The translations under genes and the position numbers were made by a program. Positions 23,175 through 34,936 of a stretch of DNA of 64,000 bases are shown one piece after another. The stretch is from Hansfordia pulvinata. Its lineage: Eukaryota > Ascomycota > Sordariomycetes > Xylariales. The stretch's first letter is position 1. Each line of letters starts with the position of its first letter. Under the pieces are notes generated by a model. The model was not told where the DNA came from. It did no database searches and was given only the letters and a program-made list of their open reading frames with translations. The stretch spans positions 2,480,001 to 2,544,000 of the forward strand of contig BJKQ01000008.1 of assembly GCA_006538405.1 (NCBI GenBank), in the 5' to 3' direction.

Positions 23175-25617
23175 ATGGCGTCGGTTTCGTCAGCATCACC
23201 GCCGCCTCACAGCTTCCCCCGCGCCGAGTCCGACTCGGACTGGGAGCAGATCGAGAGCAACCCTTCCTCCGTCGGCTTCTTCCCCAGTCCCGCCAGCGGC
23301 GTCAGCGGCAGCATTGGCAGTTGGCAGGTTGTCGGCTACCAGAACCAAGTCCAGGCCTCCCCGCCTGCTGTCTCTCCACTCAACCTCGACACCGACCACC
23401 AGCATGGCTATGCGGCCTCGTACCCTGAACAGCCAGACCCTCAGCTAATGACCACTACCGCCATGGAGGGCAACGCCATGTACGCCTTCAACGACCAGCA
23501 GATCTTCAGCGGCCAGGAGCTGCTGTTTCCTGGGCAGTATGCCGGTACGTCTACCACCGCCAGCAAGCCACTGCGCCAACAACTGCTAACGAAAAGACAA
23601 GGTGCTGTCGATGGTTCGCAGTACTACCCGACTTATCAAAATGGCATGATGCAGAACGACATGGCTGGCATCGCCGGCATGGACACCTTCCAGGTCGCGC
23701 CTCAGCCTGTCGATCTCGGCATCCCCAGTCACTTCCGCACCGCCGGCGATGCCTCGCCCTGGGGTCCTACCAACCTCAAGACCGACGAAACTTTTGCCCA
23801 CTGGAACGGCGAGATGATCCCTCGCGAGACTCCCCGCCACTCCCCATCGGCCAGCTCCAGCTTCTCCAGCCCCGGATCGCCGCCGGTCAAGCTTGAGCCA
23901 GGCAAGACGCCCAGCCCTATCCGGAAGGTCAAGGGCAGCAGCAGAATCGAAAAGAGGCGATCCGAGCAGAGCAAGTTTGTCATCATGACACCCAACCTGA
24001 TCAACCAGCAATCCGGGAAGCCCAACCCATTTGAGTGTTTCGAGGCGATGCGCACGACCCAGCGAGGCCGCAAGGGCCCTCTGGCCAATGAAACCAAGGA
24101 GAGCGCTCTGCAAGTTCGTAGACTTGGTGCCTGCTTCTGCTGCCACAGTCGCAAAGTCAAGGTGAGTCCCTTCTCGCTTCAGACTCGGTAACTGTGGATG
24201 ATACTGACGTTTGCTAACTCATCGATAGTGCGACAAGGAACGTCCTTGCAAGAACTGCAAGAAGTTGACCACACAGGTGCCTCAGATTATGTGCTGGCAA
24301 TTCCAGGACTTCCTTCCTATCTTGTTCCCGAGTTCATTCGGGGCCACTTCAGAAAGGAGCAGGTGGCTGCTTTCATCTCGGACAATGTTCAAGAATTCGG
24401 CGGCGATGCACAGCAATGTTCAGTCGAGTTCTTCTCGGGCAGCCGCTTCCAATCGACTCTTACGGTGCCGGCGAGCTTCTTTACTGCCAAGACGGCCGAG
24501 GTTCTCCAGCACTGGCACTTGACCACGGGCACGAACCAGATCGACTTGCAATCCAGAGGATCTGCTCCCATCGGAATTGACCCCGACAACAACACACAGC
24601 GAGAGGAATTGAAGAAGAAGTCCCGCGAGTATATCAACGGCCTCACATTCGAGCCGATGTACGCTGAACAGGTTACCGACTCGATCCGCTCGACCATGGT
24701 CCCGCGCAAAGTGCTCTCGATCGTCCAGCGGTTCGCGCAACAAACAAACGTGAGTAACAGCAACCGCCACAGGTCCTTCCCCACGACGCATAAGCTAACA
24801 ACCAGTTGCAGTCACCGATGGTGAAGAGGGCGCTATCCATCTACGTTATGCACTACGTACTCACTCGCCAGCTATGCCTGACGCAGAACAGCATCCTGGA
24901 TCTTCAAGCCTCCAACATGGTGTCCCAGAACACCGCCTGGGTGACGACGCGTGTGCTGAACCGACAGGTCAAAGCCATGCTCGATGAAATGCTGCTTAAG
25001 GAGATGCAGACTCTGTTTGACGGCTTTTCCAAATCGCTGAAGCCCAAATCTCGCAAGGAATGGGCGCCGTGCTTGGCGGCATTCCTCGTTCTGTGCCTTT
25101 TCATGGAGGCCGTGGAGACAGCGGCAGACACGTTTGTGGTGTCGCAAAACGAAATCAGCATCCGCAACCGATCTCAGCCTGAATACCAGCGCAACTTTGC
25201 CCTCTCGCTAGTCAAGGAGATCGACAACATGCCCTTCAAGCAGTTTGCCTACCAATTCCACCAAATCTACCAAACCCACACCAAGGACGCCGCCACCAAG
25301 GCCTACAACCCGCTCACCGACGACAGCATTATTCAGCAGGGCGAGCTGGAGCAACCGGCGGTGGAGATGGTGACGGAGCTGAGGCAGTTTATCGAGGGCG
25401 ACGGCTGTAAGTGAGATCCTGAACCTCAAGTCCATTGCGGATGCTGACAAGAAAACCAGGGCACGAGCTTGACTTCCTCGTCGCAGACCCAATTCTGCCG
25501 AACCAGGAGACGCACCCCTACCCTCGTGATGTATCGCTCAATTACACTGGTAGACTGATAGCGAGATTCCTTCTCTCTTTCACCGATGAGAAGTATTTGT
25601 TTGATGGGCAGTTCTAG
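23175..25617 (+). CDS. Zn2Cys6 fungal transcription regulator, one-base frame break in exon 3
   Basis: Five exons: 23175-23544, 23602-24161, 24229-24749, 24812-25406, 25460-25617, corresponding to about 734 residues if the break is ignored. Introns are 53-67 bases with GTACGT/GTGAGT/GTAAGT donors and GCTAAC or GCTGAC branch sites. The first 300 residues are Ser/Pro/Gln-rich. The zinc cluster begins at Cys301 (ACFCCHSRKVK), is split by intron 2, and continues CDKERPCKNCKKL with the last Cys eleven residues on (MCWQFQDFLP). Right after ILFP, near base 24325, the conserved frame continues (EFIRGHFRKEQVAAFISDNV) one base out of register, with no room for an intron. Exons 4 and 5 (LDEMLLKEMQTLFDGFSKSL; ending FDGQF) are intact and typical of this family. 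It is a likely nuclear regulator. The break may be real or a consensus error. Confidence 0.85.
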
Positions 25618-26487
25618 GTCTTTTCTTCTGCCAGGGGCAGGCCTCGAGCAAGAACCCCAGCACTGACGAGTTAATGTATCACTTTAATGATGTGGGATGG
25701 GCCATGACGAATATCTCTACACATATATACCCTCCGGGAGGATCTGTCGGTTGGCAGTTGGAATATTTCTTATTACGGGAGCAGGGGCGTACATGGTCTT
25801 GTAAGCAGACGACTGGGGGTAACATTTGGCGATGCCTATTTACTGCACATTTGTTCCTTATATAAAAGATTGAATTCTATAGACAGGGCTTTATTGAATC
25901 GAAGAACGGGTTCTGTCGGATTTGTTGTGCTGGCTGGAAATTCTGCGTGAATGGCCACATCTCACCGTCTACAACCTTGTCGAAGCGAGATAGATCGCGG
26001 TAGTTGATCTGAATAGGTGGATTTCGCGAGAACAGAGGAAGGGCACGCGATGCCGTGCACAAGGGTGTCCATCGGACCTGGCGGTGCCTGCGGATTTCCT
26101 GACGTTTGGGTGGCGGGTTTCGTCGCCTCGAACGTGACTGGCTAATAAATCCTGCAATGGTGGACTGCACGAGCATCCCGTTGTCTACAGGTATCTGTGT
26201 ACCTCCGGGCTGACCGCTCACCTGCACGGAGTAGAAGGTACTCGTACTCGTACGAGTACTCACAGGTCCCTGGAGGGTAAAAGACCCCACATATCCTTCC
26301 ACGGCCATTCGCTGATATCCATCGCACTTCTATCAGGGCGCCGCGCACAAAACGATAATTATTTCGCAGGCTCGGTCGAACTTTTTGACTTTTCCTCCTC
26401 CACCCCGCTATCATCAACCCACGATCCCTCCAACAACGAACGCAGTAATCCTCACCATTAGATTAAATCTACTGGAAGACTGTCAAG
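25618..26487. other. Intergenic, promoter of the uL1 gene
   Basis: No gene supported. A palindromic TACTCGTACTCGTACGAGTA cluster lies at about 26237-26260. The last 100 bases are CT-rich (TTTTCCTCCTCCACCCC), as often seen before fungal ribosomal protein genes. Confidence 0.55.
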
Positions 26488-27349
26488 ATGTCCAAGATCA
26501 CAGTCGGTACGTTGGGTCCCAAGCTCACGCGGCGTGCTGCGCACTGGCGACCGCCCAGGCACCCTTTTAAAGAAAAGGACCAGTTTTGCTGACCTAGCCC
26601 GCCCCTCTCACAGCCGGAGTGCGTTCTCAGGTCACTGAGCTCCTCGAGTACTCTCTCGAGACCAAGAAGCGCAACTTCCTCGAGACGGTCGAGCTCCAGA
26701 TCGGCCTCAAGAACTATGACCCTCAGCGTGACAAGCGTTTCTCGGGCACCATCCGCCTGCCCAGCATCCCCCGCCCCAACATGAGCATCTGCATTCTGGG
26801 TGACCAGCACGACATTGACCGTGCCAAGCACGGCGGCGTCGACGCCATGTCCGCCGACGACCTCAAGAAGCTCAACAAGAACAAGAAGCTGATCAAGAAG
26901 CTCGCCCGCAAGTACGACGCCTTCGTCGCTTCCGAGACTCTGATCAAGCAGATCCCCCGTCTCTTGGGTCCCGGTCTGTCCAAGGGTAAGTTTCGAAGAA
27001 AGAGCAGAAACCCCCGTCCCTGCTCCACGCACGCACACCCGCGCATACGTTCAACCCTTTGCTGACATGTATTTCTCCTTCTGCAGCCGGCAAGTTCCCC
27101 ACCCCCGTCGGCCACGGCGACGACCTGACTGGCAAGATCAACGAGGTCAAGTCCACCATCAAGTTCCAGCTGAAGAAGGTTCTGTGCATGGGTGTCTCCG
27201 TCGGAAACGTCGGCATGAACACCGAGGAGCTGGTCGGCAACATCATGCTGGCCATCAACTACCTCGTCTCCCTGCTGAAGAAGGGCTGGCAGAACGTCGG
27301 AAGCCTGACCATCAAGGCTTCCATGTCTCCTCCCAAGCGCATCTACTAA
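26488..27349 (+). CDS. rpl10a: 60S ribosomal protein uL1 (L10a)
   Basis: Three exons, 26488-26506, 26614-26985 and 27087-27349, encode 217 residues, the usual length for eukaryotic L10a. The first exon is only 19 bases (MSKITV plus one base); donors are GTACGT and GTAAGT, acceptors CTCACAG and TTCTGCAG, and both junctions are in phase 1. Family signatures are clear: [72 protein letters not shown] at the C-terminus. The protein sits in the L1 stalk of the large subunit and helps release deacylated tRNA from the E site. An intron immediately behind a very short first exon is common in fungal ribosomal protein genes. The leader is pyrimidine-rich. Confidence 0.97.
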
Positions 27350-29094
27350 GCCTGTCGCCCGTCACGTGGTGGCTGCCAACGACAAGGAGAACAAAAGCAA
27401 CAACGTCGAGGGTCTCTCGAGGAGATTGTTGTGGGGGAAGTAGTCCTGTCGGTACGGGCATGTTGGAAGCTTGGTAGCAGAACTAGCAAGTTTCTCTATA
27501 GCAGCGAATCCCGACGCGAACCTCCCATCGCCAACCAAGAGCAAAATTCAACTTGTCGCTTCGTCTCGTGACCAGTGCCTGAAATGTCGACGTAGAAGAA
27601 ATCTAGCATAGGAGGCCTTGAGCTGTCTGCTTTCTCCGTGCCATGCTGCTAAAATACTTGAACGCACACCGATCAAGCAGTAGAAGCGCCGTCGAAAGGC
27701 TACGGCCCAGCAAACTTGTTACGGCACCGCAATCGAGCGAACCGCCGTGGCATCGGCGAGAGTCGCGGCGTAATCAACATAGCCAGGCGGACTTGCCATT
27801 ACCAGCGGACTGCCATCCGGCAGTTTTCAAGCCCGGGGAGCGACGTAACGGAACGTCAAATCACAGAATACGATGTGCACCAGCTGTACGCAAGCCGCTT
27901 CCTTCGATGTGAGGAGACTGCTCGCTCGCTGGCCAGCGCGTGACCGCCGCCAGCGCCTGCAGCAGCACTTCCCACAGTCACGCAGTTTCCTATCTATACA
28001 GAGAAGGACAGCAGGAGAAAATATGATGTGGTGATGTTGAATGTGGTCGACGCCCCACAGTCCCGAACCTGGAGGAGCCGGCGTCGGCGGGACTGATTGG
28101 GAAGGGCGTCTACCTTTGATGGAGGAGGCCGGGAACGGAAGGAAATCCACGGAAGAGAAAAGAGAGTAACCCTCAGCAAGTCGCCGTAGCGAAGCCCCCA
28201 TTAGAAATAAATATAACATTTGACGATGTAGTATTTATCCCGTACTGATGATGAGGAAAGGAAAGGGAAAAGAAGTTTCAAAGATGGGCGGCAGATGCGA
28301 CCGGTATTTATTGGCGGCCCGCCCGCGCCCGCCGTCGGCGACGCCCACCGCCCAGCTTGCCGTTGCCTAGCCATCTAGGCATGGATGGTTTTTTCTGCCT
28401 TGGCCGGTTCCATCTGGCGGGCCGAGCTGCAGGTGGCTGGATCCACTTACATCTTCCGCCGGCTTCTGTCGGTCTGCTGGCAGGTGCATCCCTGCCCACG
28501 ACTGCTGGGAAAGGGCCGGTCGGATTGAGACGGGCCCAGAGCAGAGAGGACTTCGATGTACCGAAGTATCTTAGATCGCTACCGCTGGCTCGCCATATTT
28601 GCAGAGGCCCAGCAGCAGCAGAGATTGCTGGAGTTCTACACCCATTGAAAACTCTTTCGCTTGGTAGGATCACCATGACGATTACCGTGCAGAATACTCA
28701 GTACTAAGTGGGTTTGCCAAGTGACCGCCCCGAGTGTGGTCGATATTGCCTCCTCGGCGGCGAACCCAGGTGCCTGCACACGGTCAAGCGAAGTCGTGGT
28801 GCGTGGTTCCGGTTTCTGGCCATACCTGCAAGATCTTGTCACCTACCTAGATAGCATGAGGGGCAGGTCCCAAAGTTCTGCTAGATTCTAGAGCGTCGGC
28901 TGGGTAGGAATTGCTCTCACACGAGTATACTTGTCGCATTGTACGGATGCGAAAAGAACCTTGTTGGGCATCTCTGACTGCTCATATAATTATTTTGCCC
29001 CGTACCTCTGGCACAGATCACACATCCAGACTTTGTGAAGAGGAAAAAACATATGTACGTGTATACCGAGCTTGACTTCAGTCTGTCCCGCTGT
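27350..29094. other. Intergenic between convergent uL1 and NADH pyrophosphatase genes
   Basis: No gene supported. Both flanking genes end here, so the two sides are 3' untranslated regions. Open frames of 60-130 codons are Arg/Pro/Ser-rich without family resemblance. Confidence 0.5.
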
Positions 29095-30461
29095 CTACAT
29101 CTTCGGCTCGGCACTGAGGAAGCCTCCGTTTACAACAGCATCCATCAGACGGTTGGCAATGGCTGTGTGAGGTGGCAGCCTGAGGGCGCCCTCCGGGTAG
29201 CCCTCCGAGGCGGCCTCGCCCATGTTGGTGGCACCAAGGCGCAGGGCTTCGCGCACATCGTCGAACGAGTACCAATGAGCGGCCTCGAGTTCCGGGTCAT
29301 TTCCGAGGTTGATCCCTTCGCCGTCAGGCAGGGCTTGCCCGATAGCCCCAATCATCAGATTGGCTGGGTAGGGCCAGGGCTGAGTGCTATGAACCACGAC
29401 CCGACCGACGCGCACTCCACTCTCCTCCCACACTTCGCGCCGCACCGCCTCCTCAATCGACTCTCCCGGCTCTAGGAAGCCCGCGAGGGTCGAGTAGAGG
29501 TCCTTGGGGTATCGCGTTTGGCGTCCAAGTAGCAACCGCGTCCCATCAGCCGAGACGATAGCCATAATGGCCGTTGGGTCTGTTCGCGGGAAGCACAGGT
29601 TACTGATGCCATGCCGCGTGGGGCAGTCCTCGCGCTGTTTCGCTTTGCCGTCTGCGGAACCGCCTGCGAAATCGGTTGGCGGACACACGCGCTTCGTTCC
29701 CGCGTTCACGGACATGGTTCGCTGACCGCAGCCGCCGCAGAATGTGTTGCGGGCGTTCCAATCAAGGAGCGATCGGGCCTGGGCGTAGATGGCGGCTATC
29801 TCGAGTGATCAGCATGAGAACATTGGCATTTCACAGAATACTGATTTGGGAGGATACCGCCAGAAAATTCAAAGCCGGAAGGCCCGAGAGCAGATAACGA
29901 GACGGAAGACGTGTTCAACCACTTACCTTCAGGAGCGCTGAAATTGGTGAAGCGGCCGCCGGGAAGGATGGAGAGGCCTGTCTTGGATTTGACAGCGTCG
30001 AGAACGCCGCTCGCGGCGTCGGCGTGCGAGCCCTTGGGCGTGGCATCGACGGCGAAGAAAGGGTTACCCTTGTACTCGCGGAACTCGAAGCCGGTCTGGT
30101 TCCTCTCATCGAGGCCGAGGAACAAGATGACAGGCTTGGTGACGTCAGAGTTGAACTCGGCTATCATTTCAGCCTCTGAGTGCCGAAATGGGTCGGTCCC
30201 CGTGAGCTGGACAACGTCGTCGCGGCCAACGAAGGCAAGCTTGGTGGGATCACTGCCGAGCGGCGCCAGGTCGCGCATCAGCAGAAAGGAGGCGGCCGGG
30301 TGGGCGAAGGCAGCGCGGAGGAAGCCATGGTCTCCGCGCAGGAAGGAGACGCGGTTCAGCGGCGAGCCGCTGAAATAGTTGATGATCTCGCGACCGAACT
30401 TGCGGGACAGCATCGAGTCGTCCTCGGTCAGGATTGGAAGATCCGGCACTGGCAACCCCAT
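29095..30461 (-). CDS. NADH pyrophosphatase, Nudix family (NPY1/NUDT12-like)
   Basis: Two exons, 30461-29927 and 29795-29095, encode 411 residues; the 131-base intron has a GTAAGT donor and an AGATAG acceptor that keeps the frame (SAPE joined to AAIYAQARSLLDWN). The enzyme splits NAD(H) into NMN(H) and AMP and can remove NAD caps from RNA. N-terminal domain: FGREIINYFSGSPLNRVSFL. A zinc ribbon begins CGGCGQR at about residue 197. The Nudix box lies at about 284-306 (GFLEPGES, then REVWEESGV) and fits GX5EX7REUXEEXGU. TQPWPYPANLM, eleven or so residues behind it, is the NADH-pyrophosphatase signature. Yeast Npy1 and animal NUDT12 can be peroxisomal; the C-terminus here, AEPKM, is not a standard PTS1, so location is open. 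It is divergent from the PQ-loop gene across 2.6 kb. Confidence 0.93.
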
Positions 30462-33078
30462 TCCGTACGAATCGTGTGTGTTGGGTTGGTTATCTGGCGA
30501 CTGACGACTTGCGGCTGGCGGTCTGGAGTGTCACTACAGCGGTGGGGGCTGTTTGCGGGAAGGTGAGCTGGTCGGTCTGCTTGTCTCTGTGTGTATGTGG
30601 CAAGTGGCGCTGTCTACGAAGCACGGCGAAGTCCGAGCAGCTTTTGTGAGGCCTTTCCGATGGCGGCCGGCGGCAATGCTTTGGGAGGGGAGACCAGGTC
30701 GGGACAGAGAGGGCCGAGGGCGACTGGTTCTCGTAGGCCATGATGGATAGCTCTGCGGCGGTCGACGGAGGGCGGGGGGTATAGTGGGGTCGGATTGATC
30801 GGTGGTCGCGGAGATGATGAATAATAGGGCTGCTCAGCAGGGAGAGGACCCTCGAAATTCCGCAGCGACCCCACCGGGAGATGGTGCTGGGGCGTTATCT
30901 GACGAGAGGACGGAGACGAGGGCCGGGCTCGGGGCGCGGGGACGTGGGACTGGAGGGGGCGGCAAGGAAGGAGAGCGAGACGAGGCACGCACCGCGCCGA
31001 TAAGAATTAGTTGCGTACCAGTCTGCGCAGGCCCGGGCAGATTCTGCTGGGAAACGCGCAACTGATTCTTTCCACCACGTTGCACGGCAAGCCCGATTCC
31101 CTCCTGGTCGGTCAGGGCAGGTGCGGAAGCAGTGCGGCGGCGGAGACATCCCATTTGCGCCTGCAGTGGATTGGAATAGATGCCGAAAGCGGCATCTACG
31201 TCATTGCTTACCAGAGGACATGGACAAGGTACATGTATGTATCAATGCTATTCCGCTGCCACCTCCCGGTCTGCTTCGAGTGTTTGGTACACAAGGTAGA
31301 CGGGTATGGAGGTTTCGGCCATTCAACAACGTCTTCATCCCGGGCGAAGCAGTTCTTCGTCCGTTATATCAGGTACCTTAGACACCAGCTCAGGTGTTGA
31401 ACCTGTCGAGTGCTCTCTCACGTGCGCCGACCCACGATCCCTAGGCGCACGTCTTGCACGCCATAATGTAGGTCGATTCGCCAGTTATCATTTAACTCCT
31501 CTTGAGGCATGGCGGGCGCGATCATCATGAACAGATAGACTCCTCAAATCCAGCGAGCCTTGATTACTTGCCTACCTACGGAGGGTTGCCACGCACAAAT
31601 GTTCGCGCCATGGCCGCTCAACCAAGCACCCGTATTTTCAATCAAAAGCCCAACGCTCTCTCCAAAAGCCGGAATTGGACGACGAGTGGTTCTTGATTGT
31701 CTAACCAGGAAACGACACAGATCTTCCCCGCAATGTACGGGCAGCCGGATCAACCCAAGGTGGATAGCTGGTGCATTTACGAGTAACATCTCGTGGGGTT
31801 GCTGGTCTGGCGTCATCGGTCGCGGTTGGTGCCTTTCCGTGTTCGTAACGGACAGGAACACGTAATAATTGGAGCCGTCCGCCCTCGCCCCCGCGCTGTT
31901 CTCCCAAGGTCCTGCTTTGCCTGGTACTTTCGAGCGCCTCGTACGAGTAAGCGCGGATACCCGAGATATTGGGTTTGCCCCCGCTCTGCTGGCAATGCGT
32001 GAACCATCCACGCGCGAGCATATGTCTGCCAAACCTGTGTGATTCCGTGACGCTGACCATTTGGACATATGGACGAGTTAGGTACACATCATACTTGCAG
32101 GTTCTTTTGTGCACGGCTGCAACCGTAATTATCGTGCCGCATACTCCGTTCGTGCCAACGAGGCGGCATTGCTCAACATGGATGCAACATAGATCGTGGG
32201 CGTCCGTTTCTGAGACGGAAAGTGGAAAAGGCGCTACTGTCACAGCGTTGGGCAGCGCCCCGCCTCATCCTCCAGCAAAGGCCGCCGAACGGTTCGCGCC
32301 CACCCGAAAGCTGCATCTGCTAACTAGCCACGCTAGCCTGCAAGCGTCTTCGTGCATGACGATACAGAGGTACATTCATCTGGCCCCGTCGGCTCCAGGC
32401 AGTTATTAGCGCGTGCGAGTACCTGAATATTGATGATGCGCCCTCGAGATACTTCTTGTCTCCTTCGGGCTCCCGCAAATTCTGCCTGTGCTCGTGCCGG
32501 CAGGATGTACCGACCGCGCCGAGCCGGAGAACTCGACCGATGAGGTCTGCTTTCCACTTCTTCCTCGGGACCTCATGACTCAATTCTTCCCTTCAACATC
32601 GACCGCAGCCTGCTTGGGTCATAATTTTCATCTTTGATTCTTCACTCCTCATACCCTGCCTGGCTTGGGTAGGGCTCTTCATCGCCAATCGACTTTCACC
32701 ATATATGTACTTTTTATTCTTGGATTCTCCGTCTTTCCTTCTCAACCCTGTATTGGCTCATACCTTGCCTACGCGCGCGTCGTGCTTTGTCAACCCTACG
32801 AATACCACCAACGCCCCCAAGCTTGTCTCGTTAATCCATTGTTAAAAGAAAAAGCATCTCTCGGACTCTTGACCGCCTGTTCCTGTCCCGTCCTGGTCCG
32901 TCCTGGTCAGAACACACAGCCCTGGCTTATTTGCGCGAGCCGCATTGGGAACCGCCGCCGCGTCATTCTCCGACACCACCACGCCGATAACCACTACCCG
33001 CCGATCCACGTGCTGTGTCGCCAACCACACCGCGTCCCGCCTGTGTAACCACGCCCGCCCCATCCAGGGTCACAAGCC
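30462..33078. other. Intergenic between divergent genes
   Basis: Promoter sides of the NADH pyrophosphatase and the PQ-loop gene. No gene supported. A minus-strand frame of 174 codons (31544-32068) has no family pattern. TACGAGTAAG lies at 31948. The 400 bases before 33079 are CT-rich and likely leader. Confidence 0.5.
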
Positions 33079-34252
33079 ATGGCGCCCCCAACCGCGCCGC
33101 TGAACCTCGATGTCGAGGCCATCTCCGGCATCTGTGGGTAAGTGACCACGCCTCCGTGGCCCCTCCCGACTGTGCCGCCCGGACTGTGCCCCACGGGATC
33201 CCGCGCTGACACTGCTCCTCGCCCCTTCCAGGTCCATTTCGATCGCTGCCTGGGTTGTCGTCTTTTCCCCGCAGATCATCGAGAACTTCCGCCGCAGCTC
33301 CGCCGACGGCTTGTCCTTGCAATTCATCATTCTGTGGCTCCTCGGCGATGTCTTCAACATACTGGGCGCCATCCTGCAGGGCGTCCTGCCCACCATGCTA
33401 ATTCTCGCCTTCTACTACACCATTGCCGACCTGGTCCTGCTCGCCCAGTGCTTTTACTACCGCGGTTTCACCTGGAAGGACGAGGTCCGGCCGGCTGCCG
33501 CCAAGTCCAACGGCAACGCCAATGGACGCCCCGACGAGCGCACCCGCCTCTTGGACAATGCTATCCGGCCCGACGCCGCTGAACGACGGGGTAGTGACTG
33601 GTCGCACCTCAGCCCCGCCGTCCCCATCTTGTCCGAGCCCCCTACAACCCCGCCGCCCTCGCCCACGGCTCTACAGGCTACTTTGTGGAACGCTGGTTCG
33701 GTTCTTATGGTCTGCGTCGCTGGCGTCTTTGGCTGGTTCCTGAGCCTAAAGTACTCGGGTGACGAAGCCAGTGCTCCGCAGGATGAGGGCCTGCCGACAT
33801 TCAACCTTTGGGGTCAGATTTTCGGCTGGCTGTGCGCAGTGCTCTACCTGGGATCCCGGGTCCCCCAGCTGCTGCTCAACTGGCGGCGCAAGTCGACCGA
33901 GGGCATCTCGATGCTGTTCTTCCTCTTTGCGTGTCTGGGTAACCTGACATATGTTTTGTCCATCTTCGCGTACGAACCGAGGTGCGAGCACACTCACTGC
34001 GAGCCCGGCGAGGCTGGCCGCATCTATGGCACCTACATTCTCATCAATGCGTCGTGGCTGGCGGGCAGCTTGGGCACCCTGTTCCTGGATCTTGGCGTCT
34101 TTGCCCAGTTCTTCATCTACGGTGATAATGCGGCAGAGGCGCCGCTTGCCGTGGACGATGAGGCAGCCGAAGACGATGAAAGCATCATTGGCGAGCAGCG
34201 CTGGGACCAGCGCCCACTGCTGGAGCGTTACGACTCTGGTGGCCAGGCTTGA
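33079..34252 (+). CDS. PQ-loop repeat protein, vacuolar basic amino-acid transporter type (YPQ/PQLC2-like)
   Basis: Two exons, 33079-33137 and 33232-34252, encode 359 residues; the 94-base intron has GTAAGT, GCTGAC and TTCCAG. Two PQ-loop units are visible: FSPQIIENFRRSSADGLSL at about residues 31-49 and GSRVPQLLLNWRRKSTEGIS at about 229-248. Hydrophobic segments around them make about seven membrane spans (for example FIILWLLGDVFNILGAILQG, LWGQIFGWLCAVLYLG, ILINASWLAGSLGTLFLDLG). A polar loop of about 80 residues (NGNANGRPDERTRLLDNA, PPTTPPPSPT) separates the halves and an acidic tail ends the protein (DDEAAEDDES). ERTRLL and QRPLLERY resemble dileucine sorting signals. Relatives in yeast and animals export Arg, Lys or His from the vacuole or lysosome. 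Substrate here is inferred from the family. Confidence 0.92.
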
Positions 34253-34914
34253 GAGTAAAGAGGCCTGTCGATGTGTTAGTTCATGTGTATGGGTTGCTTT
34301 TGGCGTTCAAAAAAACAATAACGGGCAGGGTAACAAAAGTATAACAAAGTTTGGGTTTCCGGGGCAAGGAATTCAGGATATATGGAACCAGTCGTGCAAT
34401 CGAGACGAGTCGCGCCTTTTATAGCTTCTCGAGGCTTTAAGGGGGTTTCGCGCGCCGAACCGAGCTACGAATCTGGGCTCACGCATCTATTCATGACATG
34501 AGCAAAGGCGTTCATATGTAGGATTAGAGAAGCGGCCGCATAGGCCTGGCGGCTCGTTTGGGGGAGAGCTCGAAAAATGAGAAAGAAGGAAAGACTTGAG
34601 GTGTCTGACATTTCACTCGCGCGATTCAGCTTGCACCTACGAGTTCACAAGATCACGTTCCAAGAGGTGAGCGTCGACTCAGATTGGGCCCCCCGCCGAC
34701 TCAGACGGGCCGGGTCCCGCGTCCCCGGAGCGACGAAGAATCCGTTGCGATTGACCGGCATCGCGAATACCCGGCCCTGAATAAAGGGTGAGGGGCCGAG
34801 GTCTGAGGCCGCGGCCTGACCCGTGTGTCAACCCACCAGCCAGCCACCATCACCACCATGGCCAAAGAGCGAGAGGGTCACCGCTCGCGAGCAGAGACAG
34901 GAACTGAGGATAAA

Positions 34915-34936
34915 GGGGGGGGGGGGGGGGGGGGGG
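34915..34936 (+). repeat. Poly(G) tract, about 22 bases
   Basis: Uninterrupted G run visible in the sequence. Such runs can form four-stranded structures and are prone to length errors in sequencing. Confidence 0.9.

Noticed and set aside
31544..32068. 174-codon minus-strand frame between the divergent NADH pyrophosphatase and PQ-loop genes
   Set aside because: No domain, no splice context, and another 180-codon frame overlaps it.
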